Of a DNA stretch of 10,870 nt, positions 1-6,886 are shown piece by piece; within the stretch, counting starts at the first letter, position 1; each line of letters opens with the position of its first letter. Location: contig CAUZEA010000151.1 in NCBI GenBank assembly GCA_963578605.1, positions 1 through 10,870 of the forward strand. Reading direction: 5' to 3'. The position numbers and the translations under genes were made by a program. Under the pieces are notes generated by a model. The model was not told the DNA's origin. It worked only from the letters and a program-made list of their open reading frames with translations, and made no database searches. Source of the DNA: JAKVCB01 sp963578605 (GTDB taxonomy: Bacteria; Planctomycetota; Planctomycetia; Pirellulales; Lacipirellulaceae).

Positions 1-767
1 TTGTGGCAGTTGCGGTCAACCAGTACCACGTCGCCCGGGCAGACCCTTCCGTGCCAGACGATCTTGTTGGCCGTCGATGTACCGTTGAGAACGAAATAAG
101 TGCGATCGGAATCAAATGCCTGTGCGGCGTTCCGTTCAGCCTGCCCGATCACGCTACTGTGTTCGTTCAGCGAGCCAAGTTCCGGTACCGAAATCGACAG
201 GTCGGCCCGAAAAACGTTTTCGCCGTAAAAATCAAAAAAGAGTCGCCCGGCAGGACTCCGCAGAAATGCCACACCGCCCATGTGCCCCGGCGTATGCCAG
301 GCATAGTGGTACTCTCTGGCGTAATCGGTCAGCGCGTTGAAGAAGGGGGGCAGCAGTCGGTCGAGGTACCCCTCCATGTTGCGGCGGATGCGACCGGCCA
401 TGAAATCGGGTGTGTCTTCGCTGGTCCAGATGTAGCCATCGATCGCCCCGAGAATGTCGACCGGAATACCTTCGACGCCAAGCCGGTCGGTGGCCAGCAG
501 GATCGGAATCGCGTGGTTGCGGCGCCGGACACCTTCGATCAAGAGTTTGACCAGTTGGCTGCCGTCTCCCCGTTTTTCAGTCAGATCCCAGTCGACCAGC
601 ATGCAGCCGATCGCCGGGTCCGACAGAAATCGTTGCCAGCCATCCTCGTAGGTGGTGGCCGTTACGGCATCGACCTCCAGATCCTCCAGTGCGTTGACCA
701 GTGCGCGGAGCGCTTCGCCTGCGGCTGAAGTGTCGTGGAATTCGTCATCGATGATCAGCACGTGCAT
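1..767 (-). CDS. Orn/Lys/Arg decarboxylase, N-terminal part (cut by window edge)
   Basis: The gene reads leftward from ATG at 767 and stays open to the window edge, giving 255 codons. Residues 1-125 look like the response-regulator-like wing domain of inducible basic amino acid decarboxylases (it opens MHVLIIDDE and has an LVDWD strand near residue 57). The PLP-dependent major domain follows, with the hallmark HTPGHMGG at 158-165, SISVPELGSL near 191-200, NGTSTANKI at 228-236 and DRNCH at 251-255, where the family continues with phosphate- and cofactor-binding residues. Family members (CadA, LdcC, AdiA, SpeC/SpeF) run to about 710-750 residues, so roughly two thirds lies outside the window, including the PLP lysine. 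They decarboxylate lysine, arginine or ornithine to a polyamine precursor in the cytoplasm, consuming a proton. Substrate cannot be decided here. GGAG lies 7 bases before the ATG. The reading frames on the opposite strand are shadows. Confidence 0.93.
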   Translation of the reverse strand, partial: MHVLIIDDEFHDTSAAGEALRALVNALEDLEVDAVTATTYEDGWQRFLSDPAIGCMLVDWDLTEKRGDGSQLVKLLIEGVRRRNHAIPILLATDRLGVEGIPVDILGAIDGYIWTSEDTPDFMAGRIRRNMEGYLDRLLPPFFNALTDYAREYHYAWHTPGHMGGVAFLRSPAGRLFFDFYGENVFRADLSISVPELGSLNEHSSVIGQAERNAAQAFDSDRTYFVLNGTSTANKIVWHGRVCPGDVVLVDRNCH

Positions 768-805
768 GGCTGTTCTCCGCTGGGGCTGGGGCAAGTTATC
801 GCGTC

Positions 806-832
806 ATTTTAACGACTTCAGTTTGCCGGCAA
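806..832 (-). promoter_or_regulatory. Possible decarboxylase promoter overlapped by a 12-bp palindrome
   Basis: Reading leftward there is a TTGCCG box (832-827), a 15-base spacer and a TAAAAT box (811-806). This would give a leader of about 30 bases before the ATG at 767. The perfect palindrome TTTGCCGGCAAA (822-833) covers the -35-like box, an arrangement expected for a repressor operator. The spacer is short and planctomycete promoter consensus is poorly defined, so this is an inference from pattern only. Confidence 0.3.
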
Positions 833-925
833 ATGGGGACACGCATACCGCTGGCAAATAATCGGCAGAAAATAACCGGCACCGAGTTCGAGGCGATTGG
901 ACCTTTTTCCGGTGGCCCCCGCATC

Positions 926-967
926 TCGGCAACCGGCAAGGCTTAATTCGGTAACCCGCAAGGCTTA
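926..967. repeat. Two-copy direct repeat, 22-bp period
   Basis: Two 20-base copies (926-945 and 948-967) match at 18 of 20 positions and share the exact core GCAAGGCTTA. The period of 22 bases is about two helical turns, so both copies face the same side of the DNA. It lies between the divergent decarboxylase and hydrolase genes and could be a regulator-binding pair or a simple local duplication. Confidence 0.5.
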
Positions 968-1229
968 CCAGCGTCCGGCCCTGCCAGGAGATTTTTACTC
1001 CGCCCGCCGGTTGCGCATCACCAACGAGTGACAACGAGCAAAATCTGCCATGAGCGTATCGAAAATCGACAAGAAGTTCCTGGCAGTACCGTTAAAAATG
1101 CCCAAAACGGGTGCTGCATTGTGGCGATCCCCGGGCGGGGAGACTAAAATTCCTATTAGGTCATGAAGAAGCTGGCAGCCGCCAGCGGCTCAAACCCCAA
1201 TGGCAGCCTTTTTAGAAACGAATATTGGA

Positions 1230-3259
1230 ATGAATCAGGCCATCAGGTACCGACGTCCAGTGGTGATTGGGGCCATGATTGGTCTGCTTGGATTTGGCGC
1301 CGTACCAACCTGCAGGGCTGAAGAGCCCTGGCAGGGGGGACCGGAGACGCCCGCGTCGATACTGGCCCGGAGTGGAGATCTGAATCGCCCGAAAGAAGTG
1401 GGTAGCTATTATGCAGCCACGGTTCCAGACACGTTGGATTTGGCGGAACGGGCCCGGTTGGGAGTCAACCATTTCACCTCGATTATCAGCGAAGAGCACG
1501 ATTACGAAATGTTCTGGCGGGCTGATTTTAATACCAGTGATATGTGGGCCTGGCCTGGCCGTATGTGGTTCCAGCTGCGTGCCAGCCCAAGGCCGTAGAG
1601 GCCCTCGCAATGGAACGGCTGATGACCGGAAGCGGGCAACATCTGGAGCGAGAGGGGAAAATGTTGCACATGATGACACGCATGCTTGGCGAAGACGGAC
1701 TTTATTACGTCCAGCCGTCGCGCGGGAAGAAGCCCTGGCTGGGAGCAGACCAAACGCTGCCGCGGGCGAACGTGCACGGACAGGGACGGATGCTGCGGGC
1801 AATGATCATCTGGTATCAGTACACCGGTAATGACCAATGGAAACAACACATCGATAAGATGGTCGACGGCATGGACCGCCACCTGGTGGTTCATAAGGAC
1901 GATTACGCCTTCGTTCCCACCGGCGGCTGGATCGAATCGAACGAATACAGCCGGTCGAGCTACACCTCACGGGGTTGGAAGACCGTCGAGGAACCCGCCA
2001 ACGAGAAGAAAGGCGAGGAAGGCTCTCTCTTCAACCATCAAGGTCACCTGCCAGGCGCGTTGGCCAACTGGTACATGCTCACCGGTAACGAACAGGCCCT
2101 GCGGCTTTCGGGCAGACTGGTGCGGTTTCTGACCAAACCACAGTTCTGGGCGGATGCTCAAAACGGCGACTATCCCGGCGTGGTCGGCGCCGAACATGCT
2201 CACTGGCGGGGGCACTTCCATGGCCACATTAACGCCTTGCGGGCCATTCTGGAATACGCCGTAGCCACCAACGATTCGCGGCTGAAGCTCTTTGTCCGAG
2301 ACGGCTACGAATGGTCCCGGCAGGCGGGTCTTGCCCGTATCGGAATCATGGGGGACGCGCAGGGTTGTGGGCTCGGCCGGGTGATTGGACTTGCCGTCAA
2401 GCTGACCGACGCCGATGTGGGCGATTACTGGGAAGACGTCGATTTGTATATCCGTAACCAAGGTACAGAGGCGCAGCTGGTCCCCGCAGATATCCCGCAT
2501 CTTCAGGAGATGCTTGCGGGCGATCCCGACCCGGCTGTTCCGCCTGACTTGGTCTCGTATTTTGATTTGCGCACGAAGCACCCGAAAGGCCTGCCCGACG
2601 GCGTGAAAGCAAAGCGAGTTGTGGGCACGGACGACAACATGCTGCGGGCGTCCATCGGCGGATATACCATGTCGTATCCCCCTTTCAAAACCGGTTGGGC
2701 CTTGTGTTGCTCTCCGCACGGCAACATGGGGCTCTTTTACGCGTGGGAAGCCGCCCTGCGGGTTACCGATGGTGTCGCCCGCATCAACCTGCTCCTCAAC
2801 CGCGCCTCACCCTGGTTGGATGTCCACAGCTCCCTTCCTTATGAGGGAAAGGTGGTCCTCGAAAACAAAAAGGCGAAAGAGGCCTTCGTTCGTATTCCCC
2901 TCTGGGTTGATAAGGGGTCGGTAAGCTGCCGGATCGGCTCGCGAAATCTCCAGCCAACGTGGTTTGGTTCTTATCTTCGCTTCACAGGTCTCGAGGCAAG
3001 CGACCAGGTCACCATCGAGTTTCCGATCAAGGAGCGAACCGAAACGTGGACCGCACCGGCCCAGGGTCAATACCTCCTGCCCGTAAAAGGAGGGACCAGG
3101 TTTACCTGCCGATTTAGAGGCAACACGCTCGTGGAACTAACGCCCCCCGTGTTGCCGGGCTCATGGCTTTATCAACGCCGAGCCAAAAAATACGATGCTC
3201 ACACCACGCCAACGACGACGGTAACACGTTATGTCGTGACCCAATCGTTGAAGTGGTGA
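1230..3259 (+). CDS. Secreted DUF1680/GH127-like glycoside hydrolase, frameshifted
   Basis: Two overlapping frames make one protein. The first gives 108 residues from ATG 1230; the second resumes at 1559 and ends in TGA at 3257-3259. Joined, they give about 674 residues, a normal family length. ATG 1230 is preferred over ATG 1200 because it begins a clean signal peptide (basic RYRR, hydrophobic VVIGAMIGLLGFG, cleavage after CRA at 30). The pattern LDLAERARLGVNHFTS (69-84) and the LMTGS segment after the junction are typical of the family. A Cys-Cys pair (491-492) in CCSPHGN followed by FYAWE, then INLLLNRASPW, corresponds to the DUF1680/GH127 cysteine motif that supplies the zinc ligands and the nucleophile of beta-L-arabinofuranosidases. 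C378 in AQGCGLG may match the upstream zinc-ligand cysteine. Probable substrate is an arabinose-containing glycan, though this subgroup is not characterised. No strong Shine-Dalgarno is visible. It ends convergently, 78 bases from the next gene, with no T-run hairpin between. Confidence 0.72.
1547..1560 (+). repeat. GGCCT short tandem repeat at the hydrolase frameshift
   Basis: The stretch reads GGCCT GGCCT GGCC, 2.8 copies of a 5-base unit. The upstream frame passes through it and stops at TAG 1596-1598. Removing exactly one unit rejoins the upstream frame (ending in residues MWAW) to the downstream frame (starting PYVVPAACQPK) without loss of other residues. Loss of one base, rather than gain of five, would also explain the shift. 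Confidence 0.75.
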
Positions 3260-3337
3260 GACCTCGACCCGGGTTGCCGACCATTGCGACAGAAGTGAGC
3301 AGAAAGCAGGGGCGAAACCAACTGCGTCTGGCACCAC

Positions 3338-5722
3338 TTACGGGGTGTCGTCGGTGGCTCTGGACGAACGACGAAAACCGGCTGCGGAGCACAGCGCCGA
3401 GAGAATCGCGAGCACCACGGTAGCAGGTTCTGGAATGGCGCCGATGCTCAATTCGCCCGTCGCATACAGCGAGCTGGTGTCCCACGCCAGGCCAGCACCC
3501 AACTCCGGCAAGTTAACACTGAACTGGCCCTGGAAATTTCCAAAGTCGAGGATATCGAACCGCTCACCTGCCGTCGGCTGGTAACCACCGGTCAGCAAGA
3601 CCTCGAGCGTGCCATCGGCCCGCAACTCGCCACCCACCGCCAGTACATCGTGCTGACTGTTCGATCTGGTTCCAGCGATCTCTACCTGCAACGTGCCATC
3701 CGGGCCCTGGGTGAAATCGCCCGAGATGGTCAGCGTGCCCGGGCTGTTTCCGGGAGCCACTGTTGCACTCGGATTCTCCAGGTTACCCGTCACCGTCCCG
3801 GAACCGGTAATCGTGCCACCGGCCCCAACGACCACCCCCCCCTCGGTGAGCAAGGTGTTTCGGATCAAGAGTTCGCCCTCGCCGGCCTTCACCAGGGAAT
3901 TGCCATTCAGATCGAGCTGGTTGCTGAACTTGAGCGTAGCACCCTGGGCGATGTCGGCGACGGTCACATTATGGATCTCGACTCGAACTTGAAACGTATG
4001 CGTTCCCTGGAGGACCTCAAGCCGGGAACTGCCCGTGTCGGCTTCGAGGTGGACCAGGCCCGTTCCCGCAACGGCAACCGTGTGGGCGCTGTCGAAAACG
4101 ATTTTCTTGGCGGTCACGGCATCATTGGTAAAGACGGTAGTGGGCGCCACTACGCTGGACCCCAGCGTGACGATTTGATCATTCCCATTCGGGACAGAGT
4201 TTCCCGCCCAGTTGCTGGCAGTATTCCAATTTCCCCCCTCACCTAAGATCCAGGTACCGTCGGGCAGGGGAGGGCCCGTGTCGTATACGCCAGGAGCGTC
4301 TTCGAGTTCCACAAAATCCCAATAGTACGTCGAGCCAACCGAGGCATTCTCATCGCTCAAGACGATTTGGACATTTTCCTGGCCGGAAGGCACTTCAAAT
4401 TGCAGGAGCAGGTGCCGCCACGGAGTTAGAGTTAACATCCCAGCCGGTTCGAATACCTCGCTACCTTGCAATTCGGCGATCGGGAACCCGGTGTTGGTGG
4501 TAACCTTGAGTTTGGGTTCGTTTAAACTGCTCCCGGAACTTCCGTGGACATAGGCCGAAACATTGTAAGTTTGTCCCGCTTCAACGGCAGCCGTGTACGA
4601 TACCTCGTTGGCAGTGGTACCGCGGATGGTTTTCAGCCCGTAGTCGCCATGCGAAGTGCGGTTGTACAAATCGTGGGTGCTCGCAATGCCTTCCGCGTTG
4701 TAATTGAAGATTCCGGTCCAACCGCCGGTTCCCGTCGCCAGGTTCCAACCCGCGGTACTGTTTTCGAACTGGGGATTGCTCACATCCTGGGCCAAATCGC
4801 CATCTCCGAAGTAGTCGGTGTTGCCCTGCACGTAATAATGATCCATGGCCTGACCCATGAAATCCGTAGTGAGACCCACGGTGTACCTGTAAGACCCTAC
4901 ACCCGGCATTCGTGAGGCAACCGGGTGGTTGCGAATGGCATGCATCTGGGCATCGAGAAATCCCCAAAATCCAACGTCTGTAGTCGTGTCGGCAGGGTAG
5001 GAGCCCTGATAGGACAGCAACGCAAAAATGGTCTTGTCGATCAATCCCGGTGTCTGGTTATCGATAAGGATTGCCATGTTCGCGTGCCAGAGAACATTGC
5101 CCGGTGCCGCGCGCTCGTCGATATAGGCTTCAAACAAATTCAGATCTGCGTAGTTGTTGATGCCGTTCCACAAATTCGAATAGGTTGCAGGGTTCCATCC
5201 CAATTCCTGGGCAGTAAAAGTTGCAATGATTTTGTCGGGATACTCGGCACGAAGCTGCGCCAGGGCAGCGACAATTCGGTTGGATTCAACGGTGCCATTG
5301 GCATACGGAAGAATTTCGTCGATCTCGATGGAATCAAAACCGCCTGGCAATGTCCCCCCCAACGTGTTGTTGAAGGGAGTACTCCACAAATCGACCAGTT
5401 GTTGCACGGTGAAAGATGCATTGTATCCCACGGTATAAGTAAAAATTTTTCCCTCGGACCGCAGCTGTTGGACTAACCCGGCATCGGTGGTATTGCCGCC
5501 AATGACCGTAAAATGGTCCCTCAGACCCTCGTTGAAAGACTCTGTTCTCTGCCATGAGACGCTGTAGCCATCCTGGTACAAAATCTGGTCGGGCAGTGTG
5601 ACTGCCTGGACCCACGAGACCCGGCCCAGCAGCCCGATAAGGATCAGGGCCCGCAATGAGTTTGGCAACAGGAGGGATTGACTGATCATTGAGCAACAGG
5701 TCTCTCGTATCACCGAAAACAT
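3338..5722 (-). CDS. Secreted PEP-CTERM protein, possible hydrolase domain with beta-sandwich and passenger-like repeats
   Basis: The 794-residue product has a signal peptide ending near residue 40 (LIGLLGRVSWVQA). Residues about 41-300 alternate predicted strands and helices with conserved-looking acidic strand ends: FDSIEIDEI (129-137) and FEAYIDE (197-203). This suggests a TIM-barrel hydrolase, but I do not recognise the family. Residues about 315-475 (NPQFENSTAGWNL ... YYWDFVELED) resemble a CBM4/9-type or galactose-binding beta-sandwich. Residues about 487-760 contain GGNWNTASNW and then strand repeats (APGNSPGTLTISGDF, FDILDFGNFQG) like autotransporter-associated passengers common in planctomycete PEP-CTERM proteins. 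The end carries IPEPATVVLAILSALC and RR, a PEP-CTERM signal for exosortase processing. The ATG at 5722 lacks a clear Shine-Dalgarno; the ATG eleven codons later (5689) is an equally good start for the signal peptide. Long plus-strand frames inside it are shadows. Confidence 0.85.
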   Translation of the reverse strand: MFSVIRETCCSMISQSLLLPNSLRALILIGLLGRVSWVQAVTLPDQILYQDGYSVSWQRTESFNEGLRDHFTVIGGNTTDAGLVQQLRSEGKIFTYTVGYNASFTVQQLVDLWSTPFNNTLGGTLPGGFDSIEIDEILPYANGTVESNRIVAALAQLRAEYPDKIIATFTAQELGWNPATYSNLWNGINNYADLNLFEAYIDERAAPGNVLWHANMAILIDNQTPGLIDKTIFALLSYQGSYPADTTTDVGFWGFLDAQMHAIRNHPVASRMPGVGSYRYTVGLTTDFMGQAMDHYYVQGNTDYFGDGDLAQDVSNPQFENSTAGWNLATGTGGWTGIFNYNAEGIASTHDLYNRTSHGDYGLKTIRGTTANEVSYTAAVEAGQTYNVSAYVHGSSGSSLNEPKLKVTTNTGFPIAELQGSEVFEPAGMLTLTPWRHLLLQFEVPSGQENVQIVLSDENASVGSTYYWDFVELEDAPGVYDTGPPLPDGTWILGEGGNWNTASNWAGNSVPNGNDQIVTLGSSVVAPTTVFTNDAVTAKKIVFDSAHTVAVAGTGLVHLEADTGSSRLEVLQGTHTFQVRVEIHNVTVADIAQGATLKFSNQLDLNGNSLVKAGEGELLIRNTLLTEGGVVVGAGGTITGSGTVTGNLENPSATVAPGNSPGTLTISGDFTQGPDGTLQVEIAGTRSNSQHDVLAVGGELRADGTLEVLLTGGYQPTAGERFDILDFGNFQGQFSVNLPELGAGLAWDTSSLYATGELSIGAIPEPATVVLAILSALCSAAGFRRSSRATDDTP

Positions 5723-6085
5723 CAGGATCTGGTAAACCGACGTTTCCGCTGGGGACTCAAGTCAAGAACGACCCCGACTCGCCACGGTGTTTATTCTAAC
5801 ACGCGGCACCACCCCTGACGCTGGTGGAACAGAGATTTCGATGTTTTTTCCGGGGGCCAAACATGTCGGCCACTATGGCCGGGGGCGTCAACGGACCTGG
5901 CTTCGTGTGGCGTACCCGGCGGGATGATGAACCTATTCGCCAATGGTCAGCTCAAGCATGCCAGAGGGAAACATGCCGACATACTCATGTGGGTACCTGT
6001 GCCGGGAAATCAAGGAACCTTCGTCGAGTTCGCGGTAGGGGGAGCATGACGTTTGCGCCACAAGGCTCTCTAGCCTCGCGTCTCC
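5723..6085. other. Intergenic region between two minus-strand genes
   Basis: These 363 bases separate the lipoprotein stop from the PEP-CTERM start on the same strand. It contains the extended -10-like box at 5793-5801. I found no convincing T-run terminator for the lipoprotein. Short plus-strand frames (for example 5824-6135, and a 41-codon frame at 5924-6049) show no family motif, signal peptide or Shine-Dalgarno and are not called as genes. Confidence 0.5.
5793..5801 (-). promoter_or_regulatory. Extended -10-like box TGTTAGAAT before the PEP-CTERM gene
   Basis: Reading leftward, TG-T-TAGAAT fits the extended -10 pattern and would start transcription about 60 bases upstream of the ATG at 5722. 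No TTGACA-like -35 is found at normal spacing. The identical 9-mer occurs at 9479-9487 upstream of another exported-protein gene. Confidence 0.35.
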
Positions 6086-6625
6086 CTACCCCGACGTCAA
6101 TTCAAAGGCAAACACATTTGGCCCTTCGTCGGTAACCTCTGCTTCGAGTTGGCTCTTTTCGTTGTAGCGGGCGGGCAGGTATTGCTCTTGGACGTCATAT
6201 TTCTCGCCGCGGTAACGGTCCATTCTCTGCTCGCCCGTCTTTCGATTTGCCGTGATATTCACGCGAAAACGTCCGGCAAACAGTCCGCGGCGCGGCGCGA
6301 TACGGTACTTGCTCTGCTCGATCGTGGCACCTGCGGTAGGCCCACCGGTGCCAGCGATGGGTAAAAACTCAATCGACCCTTCCGGCAGCGGCTTGCCATC
6401 GAGGGTGACTTTGCCGGAGACCGAAAGCCGACCGTCGTTGTCGCCGCACCCAACCGAGACCACAGCGAGCAACAGCAGGCTCAGAAACAGGCAAAACAAC
6501 CGGTGGCAATTGGCACACAGGCTCTCTGGCGGCCGATTGCGGGAAGAGGTCCGGCGGTTTTGTGGAGCGGTCTGCCAGCCAGATTGGTAGTTCAGAAAAG
6601 CGTGAAACAGCGTGGTTTCAACCAT
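6086..6625 (-). CDS. Small lipoprotein, carboxypeptidase-regulatory/transthyretin-like fold
   Basis: From ATG 6625 the product is 179 residues, ending in TAG at 6088-6086. A hydrophobic stretch LFCLFLSLLLLAVVSVG runs into C60, the likely lipidated cysteine, followed by GDNDG. The -3 residue is serine, so the lipobox is imperfect. The mature part opens LSVSGKVTLDGKPLPEG with IEFLP after it, the signature of the small beta-sandwich domain found in many planctomycete lipoproteins, often close to DUF1559 genes. Function is unknown; an envelope or surface role is an inference. The start is uncertain: ATG 6625 has AGGA three bases upstream, and a TTG five codons earlier (6640) is also open, but either leaves 44-49 residues before the hydrophobic core, unusually long for a lipoprotein. 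No in-frame ATG or GTG lies nearer the core. Confidence 0.8.
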   Translation of the reverse strand: MVETTLFHAFLNYQSGWQTAPQNRRTSSRNRPPESLCANCHRLFCLFLSLLLLAVVSVGCGDNDGRLSVSGKVTLDGKPLPEGSIEFLPIAGTGGPTAGATIEQSKYRIAPRRGLFAGRFRVNITANRKTGEQRMDRYRGEKYDVQEQYLPARYNEKSQLEAEVTDEGPNVFAFELTSG

Positions 6626-6706
6626 ATTTCCTGTAGACAACGGGGATTTTTTTAAATTTAATACTGGGCATCCCTAGCAGTTGGGGTTACCATAAAAAGG
6701 AAACTC

Positions 6707-6768
6707 GTTCTCGTTCTTGGGCGTTGCCCGAGTCGGAGTTCTCGTTCTTGGACGTTGCCCGAGTCGGA
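6707..6768. repeat. 31-bp tandem duplication
   Basis: Copies at 6707-6737 and 6738-6768 are head to tail and differ only at the base 6721/6752 (G against A). Each unit contains a short inverted repeat around a GTT loop (CTTGGGC / GCCCGAG in the first copy, six Watson-Crick pairs plus one wobble). The second copy has one extra mismatch in the stem. It lies in the intergenic space upstream of the propeller gene, probably in its leader or promoter region. Confidence 0.85.
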
Positions 6769-6831
6769 GTGAGAGATCCTAAAGAGACTACCAGCGTGTT
6801 GCTGGGTGTGTACAGGGAGGTATTGGTTTTC

Positions 6832-6858
6832 GCGACCGGCTGCTGGACCAGAGGTCGC
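6832..6858 (+). promoter_or_regulatory. Stem-loop just upstream of the propeller gene's ribosome binding site
   Basis: GCGACC (6832-6837) pairs with GGTCGC (6853-6858) across 15 bases, within which a minor CTG/CAG helix is possible. It ends 11 bases before GGAGG (6870-6874). It could influence translation or message stability, or be chance in GC-rich DNA. Confidence 0.3.
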
Positions 6859-6869
6859 CATTCTTATTT

Positions 6870-6886
6870 GGAGGTTTGATCTAATG
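6870..6886 (+). promoter_or_regulatory. Shine-Dalgarno that decides the propeller gene start
   Basis: GGAGG (6870-6874) sits nine bases before ATG 6884-6886. It is the strongest correctly spaced site in the region. It shows that the gene starts here, upstream of the frameshift, and not at the first ATG of the long open frame (6996), which falls inside the mature protein and would remove the signal peptide. Confidence 0.75.

Larger units (their letters stand above)
768..1229. other. Divergent intergenic region
   Basis: There are 462 bases between the divergent starts of the decarboxylase (767, minus) and the hydrolase (1230, plus). It holds the palindrome/promoter candidate at 806-833 and the direct repeat at 926-967. 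A TAAAAT box at 1145-1150 could be a -10 for the hydrolase, but no well-spaced -35 box was found. I saw no protein-like reading frame or RNA gene; the short frames here lack codon bias and recognisable motifs. Confidence 0.5.
6626..6883. other. Divergent intergenic region, lipoprotein/propeller
   Basis: These 258 bases hold an AT-rich block (6647-6665) that may contain a promoter for the minus-strand lipoprotein, then the 31-bp tandem duplication, the stem-loop and the Shine-Dalgarno of the propeller gene. No convincing promoter pair was found for the propeller gene. No coding sequence is called. Confidence 0.5.

Noticed and set aside
3..728. Long plus-strand open frame of 241 codons at the left end
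   Set aside because: It lies opposite the decarboxylase, whose translation contains clear family motifs; the plus-strand product shows none.
1547..1560. Programmed ribosomal frameshifting in the hydrolase gene
   Set aside because: No slippery heptamer of the X XXY YYZ kind and no evident downstream pseudoknot; a repeat-unit gain or base-calling error is simpler.
3650..4246. 198-codon plus-strand frame
   Set aside because: Antisense shadow of the passenger-like repeat region of the PEP-CTERM gene.
4925..5476. 183-codon plus-strand frame
   Set aside because: Entirely antisense to the PEP-CTERM gene, whose signal peptide, domains and C-terminal sorting signal are coherent.
5924..6049. 41-codon frame with a protein-like C-terminus (VPVPGNQGTFVEFAVGGA)
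   Set aside because: Short, no Shine-Dalgarno and no known family; not enough to call a gene.
5824..6135. 103-codon plus-strand frame in the intergenic region
   Set aside because: No recognisable motif, signal or ribosome binding site, arginine-rich shadow-like composition, and it runs into the lipoprotein coding region on the other strand.
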